Assembly: GCA_900542275.1 (NCBI GenBank)
Contig: UQMW01000001.1
Coordinates: 45,001 to 109,000, forward strand
Length of the DNA: 64,000 nt
Direction of reading: 5' to 3'
DNA from: an uncultured Collinsella sp.
GTDB lineage: Bacteria > Actinomycetota > Coriobacteriia > Coriobacteriales > Coriobacteriaceae
Of this stretch, positions 8,440 through 17,605 are shown one piece after another. Below the pieces are notes generated by a model that had not been told where the DNA came from, ran no database searches, and saw only the letters and a list, made by a program, of their open reading frames with translations. Position numbers and translations under genes: made by a program. Within the stretch, counting starts at the first letter, position 1. Every line of letters starts with the position of its first letter.

Positions 8440-8964
8440 TTAGTCATGGTATTCGCCGCGGTCCCACTTCTCGAGGAACTCGTCAAAGAAGTGCGGGTCA
8501 GCCTGAGCCTCGGCGTCGGCCTTGTTGCAGGTGTCGATCTTGGCAATCAGGGCATCGTGCTCGGGGGTCTTCTCGTAGGGCTCCTCCAGGAAGGCAAGCA
8601 TAATGTCGGCCATCAGGAACTCGCCGGTGATCTTGCCGCCAAAGCCCACGATGTTGGCGTTGAGCTCGCGACGGGCATACAGGGCAGAGGTCATGTCGCG
8701 GACCAGGGCGCAGCGGGCGCCGGGAACCTTGTTGACGGCGTTGGTGATGCCGATGCCGGTGCCGCACAGGGCCACGCCAAAGTCGGCCTTACCGCTGGCA
8801 ACAGCCTCGCCCACGGCCTTACCGTAGATGGGATAGTGCGTACGGGTGTGGCTGTAGGTGCCACAGTCGAGCACCTTGTAGCCAGCCTGCTCCAGGCGGT
8901 CGGCCAGATAGATCTTCTCGTCCGTAACGATATGGTCGCAACCGATTGCGATGGTCTTCTTCAT
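8440..8964 (-). CDS. lacB: Galactose-6-phosphate isomerase subunit LacB
   Basis: LacB and LacA together isomerise galactose-6-phosphate to tagatose-6-phosphate. This 174-residue protein has the RpiB/LacAB fold: MKKTIAIGCDHIVTDEK at the N-terminus, then SGKADFGVALCGTGIGITNAVNK, the phosphosugar-binding loop with the active-site cysteine near residue 67, and RCALVRDMTSALYARRELNAN. Its length matches LacB (about 171) rather than RpiB (about 150). GAAAGGACG precedes the ATG. It lies 63 bases after lacA and before lacC in one minus-strand operon. Confidence 0.93.
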   Translation of the reverse strand: MKKTIAIGCDHIVTDEKIYLADRLEQAGYKVLDCGTYSHTRTHYPIYGKAVGEAVASGKADFGVALCGTGIGITNAVNKVPGARCALVRDMTSALYARRELNANIVGFGGKITGEFLMADIMLAFLEEPYEKTPEHDALIAKIDTCNKADAEAQADPHFFDEFLEKWDRGEYHD

Positions 8965-9027
8965 CAGAACGTCCTTTCGTCTGAATTCACAAGTTGAGGT
9001 AGAAGTTCGAGTTCTCGGTGGCTCTCG

Positions 9028-9456
9028 TTAGGCCATCTTGTTGAGCATGTCGACACGGATCTGGTGACGGCCGCCGGCGTACTGGGCGCGCAGGAACTCG
9101 CGGGCGATCTTCTTGGCGACCTCGGTGCCCACAACGCCCGGGCCCATGGTGACCATGCGCGAACCGTTGTGCTCGCGGGTCATGTAAGCGGAACGCTCGT
9201 CGGAAATGTTGGCGACGACCATGCCCTTGATCTTGACGGCGGCCATATAGGAGCCGACGCCGTACTTATCGAATGCGAAGCCCTGGGAATCCTTGTGCTC
9301 CAGCAGGTCCTTGGCAACGGCGGTCGCGGAATCGACAAAGTCCGTGGCAGGGGTCTCGGAATAGTCGACGACCTCGTGACCGTCGGCGATGAGCATCTCC
9401 TTGATGGACTCCTTCATCGACATACCGTCGGCATCGGAAGCGATTACAACCCTCAT
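9028..9456 (-). CDS. lacA: Galactose-6-phosphate isomerase subunit LacA
   Basis: This 142-residue protein is the second subunit of galactose-6-phosphate isomerase and is the first gene of the lacA-lacB-lacC operon. It starts MRVVIASDADGMSMKESI, has VGSYMAAVKIKGMVVANISDE in the middle and MTREHNGSRMVTMGPGVVG toward the end, all typical of LacA. In this family LacA lacks the catalytic cysteine loop of LacB, and here the equivalent segment (FAFDKYGVGSYMAA) indeed has none. AAGGAGGATGTC lies before the ATG. The promoter region upstream carries GAACA repeats and a CCGTTCAC box. Confidence 0.93.
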   Translation of the reverse strand: MRVVIASDADGMSMKESIKEMLIADGHEVVDYSETPATDFVDSATAVAKDLLEHKDSQGFAFDKYGVGSYMAAVKIKGMVVANISDERSAYMTREHNGSRMVTMGPGVVGTEVAKKIAREFLRAQYAGGRHQIRVDMLNKMA

Positions 9457-9561
9457 GACATCCTCCTTGAGAGATACGCAGGTGCGTAGTTTCTGTTTGG
9501 AAGTGTTGAATCGCGTTCAGGTCCGGGCATCTGAATGTGCGGTTCTTCACTGTTCATGTTT

Positions 9562-9638
9562 ATTTGAACACATTCGAACAGCGACTGCAACCATTATTTG
9601 TTTATCTTTGTTCTTTTTTGAACAAATACCGTTCACGG
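9562..9638. promoter_or_regulatory. lacABC promoter region with GAACA direct repeat, palindrome and CCGTTCAC box
   Basis: Within the 308-base gap 9457-9764 three signals cluster. GAACA occurs at 9566 and again at 9576, a 10-base direct repeat also found before lacF (twice) and before the LacR-like gene. A perfect 20-bp palindrome, TTTGTTC-TTTTTT-GAACAAA, lies at 9607-9626. The box ACCGTTCACGG is at 9628-9638. I infer a LacR operator plus a site for a broader regulator. Confidence 0.65.
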
Positions 9639-9699
9639 ATGATTGCTGACCGTTTGGGAACGGGAAAACCTAGCCTGCCACGTATTCAACAAACAAATA

Positions 9700-9728
9700 G
9701 GGCGGCCGAGAACGCATCTCGGCCGCCC
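9700..9728. terminator. Hairpin terminator after the membrane-protein gene
   Basis: Perfect arms GGGCGGCCGAGA and TCTCGGCCGCCC enclose a 5-base loop. It lies 36 bases past the stop of the minus-strand gene at 9765-10796, and minus-strand transcription meets TATTTGTTTGTT after it. Confidence 0.7.
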
Positions 9729-9764
9729 TTCTTACGGTTGATCTTCCAAAGATCGCTTTGCCGC

Positions 9765-10796
9765 CTACTCAGACTGCCCGCTCTTCTTGGCATGTTTGGA
9801 CGGAGCGCTCAGAAAACGGCCCGTCAAATAGTTCGCCGGGCCAGAGATATCGATCCCCAGTAGCGTGTGTCCCAGCCACAGAAACGCCGCGAGCACCAGC
9901 AGCGGGATAACGCACGAGGTCACGATCATCACGATGACGCCTTCGATCAGATCGGTCACCTGCCGCACGATCTCGTCGGTCATCTGCTTGGCACCACTGG
10001 TTACCGACGTGACCAGGCTCGAGGCCCCGTCAGTCAACTGCTCGAGTACGTTTTTGGACTCCGTGGCCTCGGACTTTTTCTTGTTCGATTTTGAGCTGGT
10101 CTCGCCTGACTTGTCCGTGGTATCGGTATTTTCCGCAGCGTCCGCTGCCTTTTGCTCAGCTTGCTCAATACTTACGCGATACGTTTCATCGACCTTCTGC
10201 AACACCCATACGCTTGCGGGCACAAGCGCCATGCCGATCACGGCAACCACCAACACGCGCGTCGCCACACGGCGCAGGACGGCGCTCGTGCTCCAGCGCC
10301 CGTGAATGCCAAGCGACACCGCAAAGAGCACCAACGCAAACGGGATTAAGATGCCCAAGCCAACCGACCACAAAATCGTGAGCAAGTATTTCTCGAGGTA
10401 TAGCACGGCAAGCACGATACCAAGGTTGCCTGAAAGCTGTGCGAGCTGCTCAGCGACCGGCGTACCCGTATCACCCGGCAGCGCGGTAATGCCCGCAGAC
10501 AGCGCCACGCACGAGGCCGTGAGCGCCAGTACGTTACCTTTCTTTTGGTCGATAACCTCGATGGTGGAGTCCCAAGTCTTGGTATCGGCAAAATGCGGAC
10601 GAGCCACAAAGCCCGACAGCAAGGCCAGTACCACGAGCGCAACGATGATACCGATCTGCAGCTTTTTGTTTGCGCACACGACATCGGACAGGCTGGGCTG
10701 CAGCTCGGTTACCGTCGTGTGCTCGGTTATCTGGACAGGACGCCCATGAGCCATCTCGTGCGCGTCTCTTTTTTGTATTGACCCGTTATCCGGCAT
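9765..10796 (-). CDS. Multi-pass membrane protein of unknown function
   Basis: I do not recognise a family. The 343-residue protein has a hydrophobic segment near residues 47-65, others near 90-110, 122-170 and 183-203, then a charged soluble stretch (about 205-260) rich in Lys, Ser and Glu with SSKSNKKKSEATESKN, and a last pair of hydrophobic segments near 285-315. The soluble stretch is probably a coiled coil or linker. The C-terminus is basic (SKHAKKSGQSE). GAGGAGGTATCC lies before the ATG, supporting this start. It stands alone between the lacABC promoter and the lacF terminator, so its place in sugar use is doubtful. Confidence 0.75.
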   Translation of the reverse strand: MPDNGSIQKRDAHEMAHGRPVQITEHTTVTELQPSLSDVVCANKKLQIGIIVALVVLALLSGFVARPHFADTKTWDSTIEVIDQKKGNVLALTASCVALSAGITALPGDTGTPVAEQLAQLSGNLGIVLAVLYLEKYLLTILWSVGLGILIPFALVLFAVSLGIHGRWSTSAVLRRVATRVLVVAVIGMALVPASVWVLQKVDETYRVSIEQAEQKAADAAENTDTTDKSGETSSKSNKKKSEATESKNVLEQLTDGASSLVTSVTSGAKQMTDEIVRQVTDLIEGVIVMIVTSCVIPLLVLAAFLWLGHTLLGIDISGPANYLTGRFLSAPSKHAKKSGQSE

Positions 10797-10911
10797 TTGG
10801 ATACCTCCTCAGTCCGGCGTTTAATGTGAGAGGAAGTATACCCACCCAGCGAAAAACCGAACGGCAAGACGAACGGGCACCAAGACTGTCCCCAATGACT
10901 ATTTCGGGATG

Positions 10912-10979
10912 AGTTGCGGTGGAATAGGGATTGTTTTGCGCCCGCCGGTCCCTATTCAGTCCCTATTTCACCGCAACTT
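10912..10979. repeat. Inverted repeat between unknown membrane gene and lacF
   Basis: Arms AGTTGCGGTGGAATAGGGA (10912-10930) and its near-exact complement (10961-10979) differ at one base. The 30-base spacer carries a third TCCCTATT. Half of a GTCCCCAATGACTA repeat arm lies just before it at 10878-10891. It is not followed by a T-run. Confidence 0.55.
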
Positions 10980-10992
10980 GGAGGAGTACAGA

Positions 10993-11025
10993 AAAAGCCC
11001 TGCCGCGGGTAGCGGCAGAGCTTTT
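10993..11025 (-). terminator. Terminator of lacF
   Basis: AAAAGCCCTGCCGC pairs with GCGGCAGAGCTTTT (one wobble). On the minus strand the hairpin ends in GGCTTTTTC, 28 bases after the lacF stop. Confidence 0.8.
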
Positions 11026-11052
11026 GGAAGGGGACTTGGTTGTGAGAGCTCG

Positions 11053-11391
11053 TTAGGCGAGCTTAGCCTCGAGTGCGGCGATGCGCTTATAGGCATCGAT
11101 GGTAAAGCGGGTCTGCTTCTCCAGGATCATGGTGGTCATGAGAGTATCCTGAGCGTGAGCCATGATGAAGGTCATCTCCATCTCACCGCCGCCGGCCTCC
11201 TGCGAAAGCAGCTTGGTCTGCGTGTCGTGGGCGCCGATAAGTGCATCGCTGGCATCCTTGTGCAGCTGCTCGGCCTTCTCAAAATCACCCTCGCGAGCAG
11301 CATCGAGCGCTGCAAGCAGATCGGTCTGGGCGTCGCCCGCGTATGCGACAATCTCGAATCCAACCATCGAGATTTCTTCTTTGGTTGCCAT
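11053..11391 (-). CDS. lacF: PTS lactose/cellobiose-family EIIA component
   Basis: EIIA passes phosphate from HPr to the EIIB domain of lac-family permeases. The 112-residue length and all-helical sequence fit LacF/CelC. The phospho-acceptor is the histidine in MAHAQDTLM at residue 79, and the C-terminus RFTIDAYKRIAALE is the usual last helix. It is the only lac-family EIIA in the window, while three EIICB permeases (12967, 19514, 22895) have none of their own, so I infer that it serves all of them. It is a single-gene minus-strand unit with its own promoter and terminator, divergent in function but not in strand from the neighbouring LacI gene. Confidence 0.93.
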   Translation of the reverse strand: MATKEEISMVGFEIVAYAGDAQTDLLAALDAAREGDFEKAEQLHKDASDALIGAHDTQTKLLSQEAGGGEMEMTFIMAHAQDTLMTTMILEKQTRFTIDAYKRIAALEAKLA

Positions 11392-11473
11392 ATTGCGTTC
11401 CTTTCACATATGAACCAATGGAGAGCATCGCGTCCGGGCATACGCGCTGCGTTGTGTATGACAGAGACAGTAA

Positions 11474-11574
11474 CATTCAAACAAAAAAGAACAGCGCAAA
11501 ACGTAATTTCGAGCTATGAACGGTCGTTTTTCGCCCGTGAACGGTTTTTAAACCAATCCGAACATTCTTGAACA
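11474..11574. promoter_or_regulatory. lacF promoter region: two GAACA repeats and CCGTTCAC boxes
   Basis: Two 10-base-spaced direct repeats are seen: AAACA at 11479 with GAACA at 11489, and GAACA at 11560 with GAACA at 11570. Between them lie TGAACGGT at 11517-11524 and CCGTGAACGGT at 11535-11545, the exact reverse of the ACCGTTCACGG box. The same two motifs occur together before lacA, which supports common control of lacABC and lacF. Confidence 0.65.
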
Positions 11575-11605
11575 CAATTAGCGGAAACCCAAGCGGGACC
11601 GCACC

Positions 11606-12610
11606 CTAGCGTACATCGCGCACCGTATCGCCCTTGACGAGCACGCCCGGAAACAGCATGTGCTCCACGCCAGACTCAACGCCCTCGGCGCCGGCAATCT
11701 TGTCGACCGCCCACATGCCGACGCGCTTGTTGTCAAAGCGCACCGTAGCCAGGCGACGATCGGGCACGATATCGCCCAAACTATCGTCAACACCCACCAC
11801 GCTTACGTCCTGGGGCACGTGCTTCCCGCGCGACTCGAGCCCGCGAATGCAGCCGTAGGCCATGGCATCGTTGGAAGCATAAATGGCTGTGCAGTTCGGA
11901 TCGTCCGCAAGCACCTGGCCGGCGGCATATCCGCTCTGTGCCGTCCAATCGCCACGGACGAGTCGCGGCGGCTCAATACCATGCGCGCGCAATGTCTCGC
12001 GCCAGCCCTCCTCGCGACGCATGCCCGAAAGCGAGCGCTCGGGACACGAGATAAAGTGCACGGTCTTGTGCCCCTGCTCCAGCAAGTACTCGACCACCTG
12101 GCGCGAGCAATCGAACTGGTCGTTATCGACTGTTGAACAGAGCGAGTGCTCCAGCATGGTAACGAGCACCGTCTGCATACCGGGCAGCGGCTCGAAGGTG
12201 CCAAAGTCCGCCGGCATGCGATTCATGATCACAACCATGCCATCCACCGGCAGCGCGCTCATGCGCGACGATGCGCTCTCGAGGGTATACGGATGCCCGT
12301 CTACTTTAGTGAGGGTGATGGCATAGCCATGTTTGTCGGCCGCGGCGGCAAAGCCCTCCATACGGTCGAGGTTGCCGGTGCCGGTAATGTTGAACATGGC
12401 GACGCCGACAGTCTTAAACTTGCCGCGGCGCAGCGATCGACCGGCAAAATTGGGGCGATACCCCAGCTCGCGCATGGCGGCGCGCACGCGCTCCTTGGTC
12501 TCGGGGCGCACGCTGGGCGAATCGTGCACCGTACGCGAGACTGTCTGCTCCGAGACGCCCGCGAGACGCGCCACGTCCTTAACGGAAACCGATTTTTTAA
12601 CAGCGGCCAT
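11606..12610 (-). CDS. LacI-family regulator of lac set A
   Basis: This 334-residue LacI protein has the helix-turn-helix VKDVARLAGVSEQTVSR at residues 10-26, the hinge GYRPNFAGRSLRRG, and a sugar-binding sensor domain to the C-terminus. It is divergent from the EIICB gene at 12967, and two cre-like sites of its own type (TGTTAACGTTGCCA class) lie between them. I infer local repression of the set A permease and LacG genes. The recognition helix begins E21-Q22. Inducer not identifiable; galactose-6-phosphate or an unphosphorylated beta-galactoside are both possible. Confidence 0.9.
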   Translation of the reverse strand: MAAVKKSVSVKDVARLAGVSEQTVSRTVHDSPSVRPETKERVRAAMRELGYRPNFAGRSLRRGKFKTVGVAMFNITGTGNLDRMEGFAAAADKHGYAITLTKVDGHPYTLESASSRMSALPVDGMVVIMNRMPADFGTFEPLPGMQTVLVTMLEHSLCSTVDNDQFDCSRQVVEYLLEQGHKTVHFISCPERSLSGMRREEGWRETLRAHGIEPPRLVRGDWTAQSGYAAGQVLADDPNCTAIYASNDAMAYGCIRGLESRGKHVPQDVSVVGVDDSLGDIVPDRRLATVRFDNKRVGMWAVDKIAGAEGVESGVEHMLFPGVLVKGDTVRDVR

Positions 12611-12721
12611 AGGTCGATCTTTCTATGTCAACGATGCCATCGCGGGCATCCCAACAGACAAAATGAACGCCTCCAAGTATATCCAACGCCTCTCCCGCCA
12701 TACGCTCACCACCCAAAACCT

Positions 12722-12903
12722 ACCGTTCACCGACAATCCCGCTTCCCCGAACGGCTTTTGTCGACCAAATGTTAACGTTGCCATTGTGCAAACACAGAGC
12801 CACCGGGCGGCTCAAACGTTTACGCGTAAGGAATCGCCGGTTCGCAGGCACAGGAACCCCCGATTCGCGTCTTTTTTTGTGCCGCAAAATGGCAACGTCA
12901 ACA
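12722..12903. promoter_or_regulatory. Set A divergent promoter with paired LacI operators
   Basis: TGTTAACGTTGCCA at 12770-12783 and its inverted relative TGGCAACGTCAACA at 12890-12903 face each other 120 bases apart. The last lies 64 bases before the EIICB start. A CCGTTCAC box, ACCGTTCACCG, is at 12722-12732. The gap 12611-12966 holds no gene. Confidence 0.7.
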
Positions 12904-12966
12904 TTTTGGCAACCGAACGCCAAAAGCTACCATCGTTGCTAACCCACCGACTCTTAGGAGCATTGC

Positions 12967-14743
12967 ATGGAGCAACTCATCGCCATCATCGAAAAGGGCC
13001 AGCCCTTTTTCAACGCGATCGCCCGCAACAAGTACCTCAAGGCGATCCGCGACGGCTTTATCTCCGTCATCCCCATCATCATCTTCTCGTCCATCTTCTG
13101 CCTGGTAGCCTCGGTCCCCAACATCTGGGGTTTCTACTGGCCCGATGACATCAACAACGCCCTGTGGAAGTGCTACAACTACTCCATGGGCATCCTGGCC
13201 ATCGCCTGCGCCGCCACCACGGCCAAGCACTTCGCCGACGCCCAGAACCGCGATCTACCCAAGAACAACCAGATCAACTTCATCTCGTTGCATGTGCGCA
13301 GCCATCATCGGCTTCTTGCTCCTTTCGAGCGACACGATCGCCACGGACGCTGCCAGCGGCTTCAACACCACCTACCTTGGTTCCAAGGGCCTGCTGACCG
13401 CCTTCATCGCTGCGTTTGTGACCGGCATCATCTACAAGTTCTTCATTAAGCGCAACATCACCGTCAAGATGCCCGAGCAGGTTCCGCCCAACATTTCGCA
13501 GACCTTTAAGGACATCATCCCCTTCTCCGTCTGCATCACCGTCTTTTGGGTCTTTGACATCGTCTTCCGCGCTGCCTTTGGCTTCTGCTTTGCCCAGGGC
13601 GTCATCCAGGTGTTCCAGCCCCTGTTCACCGCTGCCGACGGCTACATCGGCCTCGCTGTGATCTACGGCGCCATGAGCCTCTTCTGGTTCGTGGGCGTCC
13701 ACGGCCCCTCGATCGTCGAGCCCGCTATCGCCGCCGCTCTCGTTGCCAACATGACCGACAACCTGGCTGCATATCAGGCTGGCGCGCACGCCTCCGCTGT
13801 CCTGACGCAGGGCGCCCAGTACTTCGTCGTCTGCATGGGCGGCACCGGTGCCACGCTTGTCCTGGTCTTTATGTTCTGCTTCCTGGCCAAGTCCCAGGAG
13901 ATGCGCGCCGTCGGTAAGGCCGCCATCGTCCCCGTGTGCTTTGCCGTCAACGAGCCGCTGCTGTTCGCCGCACCTATCGTGCTCAACCCCGTCTTCTTTG
14001 TCCCGTTTGTCTTTGCCCCGATCGCCAACATCTGGATCCTCAAGGTCTTTATCGATTTCCTGGGCATGAACGGCTTTATGTACACCCTGCCATGGACCGT
14101 CCCCGGCCCCATCGGCACCATCATGGGTCTGGGCTTCCAACCGCTCGCCTTTGTGATGCTCGCCCTTATCCTGGTCGTCGACTTCGTTCTGTACTACCCG
14201 TTCTTCCGTGCCTATGACGCCCAGAAGTGCGCCGAGGAGGCCGAGATCTCCCAGGAGGAGCTCGCCGCCAAGAACGCCGAGAAGGCCGCCAAGCTCAACG
14301 ATGCCTTCCAGGGCAAGGCTGACGCCAAGAGCGTTGCCACCGGCGCTGCCGCCGAGGCCGTGAAGGCCGACTCCCCCGCCGCTTCTGCAGCATCCGCTGC
14401 CGAGGCAACGACCGCCAGCGACCTCAACGGCAAGCGCGTGCTCGTGCTCTGCCAGGGCGGCGGTACCTCGGGCCTGCTCGCCAACGCACTGGCCAAGGCT
14501 GCCAAGGAGCGCGGCATCAATCTTGAGACCGCTGCCGACGCCTATGGCAACCACGTCGACATGCTCCCCGACTTTGACCTGGTCGTCCTGGCCCCGCAGG
14601 CCGCCAGCTACCTGGCCGACCTGCAGAAGGACTGCGAGCGCGTGGGCAACAAGTGCGTCGCCTGCCGCGGTAAGCAGTACATCGAGCTCTCCCAGAACGG
14701 CGACAAGTCTCTCGCCTTTGTGAGCGAGCAGCTGTCGAAGTAA
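12967..14743 (+). pseudogene. Lactose-family PTS EIICB permease, set A, with a frameshift
   Basis: The gene would encode a fused EIIC membrane transporter and C-terminal EIIB domain (VLVLCQGGGTSGLLAN, phospho-cysteine near the end), like the intact paralogs at 19514 and 22895. Reading from 12967, the frame is good up to NQINFIS (codon at 13285), then becomes nonsense and stops at 13449. The right sequence resumes one frame over at MCAAIIGFLLLSSD from 13292. The net change is +1 at 13288-13291. The paralogs have about five more residues (TMVAA-like) at this point, so a 14-base loss is as likely as a one-base gain. A sequencing error cannot be excluded. Upstream site AGGAGCATTGC supports the start. 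The following lacG is intact. Confidence 0.8.
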
Positions 14744-14753
14744 GTAACGCTTA

Positions 14754-14785
14754 GGGCCAGCCGACTATCCAAGACCGGCTGGCCC
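14754..14785 (+). terminator. Hairpin between EIICB and LacG of set A
   Basis: Perfect arms GGGCCAGCCG and CGGCTGGCCC lie 11 bases after the permease stop and 25 before the next gene. There is no long T-run (CTTCGATTT follows). It may be an mRNA-stabilising or partial-terminator hairpin inside the operon. Confidence 0.55.
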
Positions 14786-14809
14786 TTCGATTTAAACGAT
14801 TGGATCATC

Positions 14810-16249
14810 ATGTCCGTTAACCCCGCCAGCGTCACCAACCCGCCCGCGCAGTTCCCCGAGGACTTTGTCTTTGGCGGCGCCACTGCTGCCTACCAGGTAG
14901 AGGGCGAGACCCGCACCCACGGTAAGGGCAAGGTCGCCTGGGACGACTTCTTGGAGGCCCAGGGCCGCTTCTCTCCCGATCCCGCCTCCGACTTCTACAA
15001 CCAGTACCCCGTCGATCTGGAGCTGTGCGAGGAGTTTGGCATCAACGGTATTCGCCTCTCCATCGCCTGGAGCCGCATCTTCCCCGAGGGCACCGGCAAG
15101 GTGAACCCCGAGGGCGTGCAGTTCTACCACGACCTCTTTGCCGAGTGCCACAAGCACCACGTTGAGCCGTTTGTCACGCTGCATCACTTCGACACGCCGC
15201 TGCCCCTCTTTGAGAAGGGCGACTTCCTCAACCGCGAGACCATCGACGCCTTTGTGGACTTTGTCACCTTCTGCTTTAAGGAGTACGCCGACCAGGTGAC
15301 CTATTGGTTCACCTTTAACGAGATCTGGGCCGACGCCTCCAACACCTACATCGAGGGCACCTTCCCCGGTGGCGTCAAGGCGCATCTTGCCGAGGCCTTC
15401 CAGTGCGAGCACAACATGATGCTCGCCCACGCCAGGGCAGTACTAGCCTTCCATAACGGCGGTTTTAAGGGCAAAATCGGCGTCATTCAGTCGCTGGAGT
15501 TCAAGTATCCGCTCAACGAGAACGACCCCGCCGACATCAAGGCCGCCAACAACGAGCACGTGCTGCAAAACCAGTTCTTGCTCGACGCCACCTTCCGCGG
15601 CGACTACGCGCCCGACACCCTCGAGTGCGCCAACCGCCTGGCTGCCGTCTCGGGTGGCACCATCGAGATCTTGGACGAGGACCTCGAGATTATGCGCGAA
15701 GCTGCGCTTTACAACGACTACCTGGGCGTTAACAACTACCAGTGCCGTTTCTTGAAGGCTTACGACGGCGAGAACGACCTGCACCACAATGGTACGGGCG
15801 AGAAGGGCACCGGCCGCTGGCGCGTCAAGGGCATTGGCGAGCACGTGAACAAGCCTGGCATCCCTACCACCGACTGGGACTGGATCATCTATCCCGAGGG
15901 CCTGTTCGATCTGCTCGTCTACATTAAGCAGCGCTACCCCAACTACAAGCAGATCTTCATCACCGAGAACGGCATGGGCTACAAGGACCCCTACAAGGAC
16001 GGTTTTGTGGACGACCAGCCGCGCATCGACTACATCGAGCAGCACCTGCGCTGGTTGCTCAAGGCCATAGAGGTGGGCGTCAACGTGGGCGGCTACTTCC
16101 TGTGGAGCCTGCAGGACCAATTCTCCTGGACCAACGGCTACAACAAGCGCTACGGCTTCTTCTACGTAGACTTTGAGACCCAAAAGCGCACGCCCAAGGC
16201 AAGCGCCTACTGGTATAAGCACGTGGCGCAGACCCGTCGTCTGGACTAA
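14810..16249 (+). CDS. lacG: 6-phospho-beta-galactosidase, GH1 (set A)
   Basis: LacG hydrolyses lactose-6-phosphate to glucose and galactose-6-phosphate in the cytosol. The 479-residue GH1 protein begins FPEDFVFGGATAAYQVEG, has the acid/base glutamate in FTFNEIWADA (NEI, as in LacG, not the usual NEP), and the nucleophile in ITENGMGY. The phosphate pocket reads SWTNGYNKRYGFFYVDFE; the Ser-Trp pair followed by Lys and Tyr is the LacG pattern, where 6-phospho-beta-glucosidases lack this Trp. A substrate other than lactose is possible, for example other 6-phosphogalactosides. It follows the frameshifted permease in one operon and ends in a strong terminator. Confidence 0.92.
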   Translation: MSVNPASVTNPPAQFPEDFVFGGATAAYQVEGETRTHGKGKVAWDDFLEAQGRFSPDPASDFYNQYPVDLELCEEFGINGIRLSIAWSRIFPEGTGKVNPEGVQFYHDLFAECHKHHVEPFVTLHHFDTPLPLFEKGDFLNRETIDAFVDFVTFCFKEYADQVTYWFTFNEIWADASNTYIEGTFPGGVKAHLAEAFQCEHNMMLAHARAVLAFHNGGFKGKIGVIQSLEFKYPLNENDPADIKAANNEHVLQNQFLLDATFRGDYAPDTLECANRLAAVSGGTIEILDEDLEIMREAALYNDYLGVNNYQCRFLKAYDGENDLHHNGTGEKGTGRWRVKGIGEHVNKPGIPTTDWDWIIYPEGLFDLLVYIKQRYPNYKQIFITENGMGYKDPYKDGFVDDQPRIDYIEQHLRWLLKAIEVGVNVGGYFLWSLQDQFSWTNGYNKRYGFFYVDFETQKRTPKASAYWYKHVAQTRRLD

Positions 16250-16293
16250 AGACTAGCGGGGTTGCCTGCCCACATAACCTGTCCCCATTTCTC

Positions 16294-16345
16294 AGCCGGG
16301 GGCGGCACGTCACACGGCGCGCCGCCCCCGGTCTTTTGTTTTTGT
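16294..16345 (+). terminator. Terminator of lac set A
   Basis: AGCCGGGGGCGGC pairs with GCCGCCCCCGGT around a 12-base loop and is followed by CTTTTGTTTTTG. It lies 45 bases after the LacG stop. Confidence 0.85.
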
Positions 16346-16363
16346 TCGACCTGGGGGCCGTTT

Positions 16364-16500
16364 ATCTCGATCTGTAACATCTAGCCGAGTTTTTGGGTTC
16401 TAGCTGTTACAGATCGAGATGAACAGGATTGCGCTTTCCGAAGAATCTAAATCTGTAACACGTAGCCCGCTTTTGACCGTCTACCTGTTACAGATCGAGA
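16364..16500. repeat. Two REP-like hairpins (ATCTGTAACA family), copies 1-2
   Basis: Copy 1 has perfect 16-base arms ATCTCGATCTGTAACA (16364-16379) and TGTTACAGATCGAGAT (16405-16420). Copy 2 has TCTAAATCTGTAACA (16446-16460) and TGTTACAGATCGAGA (16486-16500). Both have a 25-base loop with an inner pairing (CTAG/CTAG in one, GTAG/CTAC in the other). They lie between convergent genes, in the gap 16250-16515. Further copies are at 21374-21589 and 26265-26321. Confidence 0.8.
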
Positions 16501-16515
16501 CAAACGGAGTAGGAC

Positions 16516-17544
16516 CTAACCCCGTATGTCCCTAACAGTCGAGCGTTCGACCAGCGTACTCGGCACATGAATCGCCTCGATAGACGAGCTCTCTCCAATC
16601 GCCGCCTCAAACGCAAGCTTACCGACACCGCGCAAATCAAATCGCAGCGTCGTCAGCCGATTGTGAGGAACAAGTCCCTCGAGTGCGTCGTCGATACCAG
16701 CCACGCTCACGTCGTCGGGCACGGACAGGCCCGCATTCTCGAGCGCGGCGATAACGCCCAGCGCCATCTGGTCATTTGCCGCAAGCACGGCAGTCGGCGC
16801 CTGCGACCCGCCGGCAAGCACCTCGGCCGCAATCCGCTCGCCCATGGTGTACCCACTGTCCGCACTCCAATCGCCACGCAGCATCGGAGCGGCATCGACA
16901 TGAGCACGACCCAGCGTATCGCGCCAACCGGCCTCACGAAAACGCGAGGAAATCGAGTTTTCCGGACCCGCCACAAACCGCATATTCGAATGACCATGTT
17001 CCAGCAGATAATTGGTCAACAGCTCGCACGAACCATACTGGTCGGAGTCGATCGTCGTGCAGCGCGGATGCGCATACATGGACAGGATGACCGTTCGCAC
17101 TCCCGGCTGGGGAACAAACTCCTCAAAATCGGGAGCCATGCGGTTCATGTTGAGAATCATGCCGTCGACGGGTCGCTCGACCATGCGGCGCGAGGCATCG
17201 GCAAGTGCATAGGGCTTGTCGCCGCCCATCTCGATCATAGTGACGGCAAAATCGTGCTCGCGCGCCGCTTGCATGATACCCTCGAGCGTCGCCAGGTTAC
17301 CGACACGTGTGATGTTGTACATGCACAGGCCAATAGAACGATACGACCCGCCGCGCAACGCCGCTCCAGCAAAATTGGGACGAAAGCCCAGCTCTTCCAT
17401 GGCGGCCAGCACACGCTTGCGCGTCTTTTCCGTCACGTTGGGCATACCGTTGACCACACGAGACACAGTCTGGCGGCTCACGCCAGCGAGCGCCGCAACC
17501 TCTGCCGCGCTCGCCGAACGACCATTCCTTGTCTGCTGAGCCAT
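16516..17544 (-). CDS. LacI-family regulator of lac set B
   Basis: The protein of about 342 residues has the helix-turn-helix AAEVAALAGVSRQTVSR near residues 13-29, hinge GFRPNFAGAALRGG, and a LacI sensor domain. It is divergent from the LacG gene of set B, and three TGTTAACGTGCTCA-type sites lie between. The start is not certain: ATG at 17544 fits the helix position of its relatives, a GTG at 17553 has a better spaced GGGAAGCAGG, and an ATG at 17601 would add 19 residues. The recognition helix begins R24-Q25, in contrast to Q-Q, E-Q and L-K in the other three paralogs. Confidence 0.88.
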   Translation of the reverse strand: MAQQTRNGRSASAAEVAALAGVSRQTVSRVVNGMPNVTEKTRKRVLAAMEELGFRPNFAGAALRGGSYRSIGLCMYNITRVGNLATLEGIMQAAREHDFAVTMIEMGGDKPYALADASRRMVERPVDGMILNMNRMAPDFEEFVPQPGVRTVILSMYAHPRCTTIDSDQYGSCELLTNYLLEHGHSNMRFVAGPENSISSRFREAGWRDTLGRAHVDAAPMLRGDWSADSGYTMGERIAAEVLAGGSQAPTAVLAANDQMALGVIAALENAGLSVPDDVSVAGIDDALEGLVPHNRLTTLRFDLRGVGKLAFEAAIGESSSIEAIHVPSTLVERSTVRDIRG

Positions 17545-17605
17545 GCCTTCCACGCTAACCTGCTTCCCAACTATTCCCCGCACCCATGGCGCATCGTACA
17601 TACAT

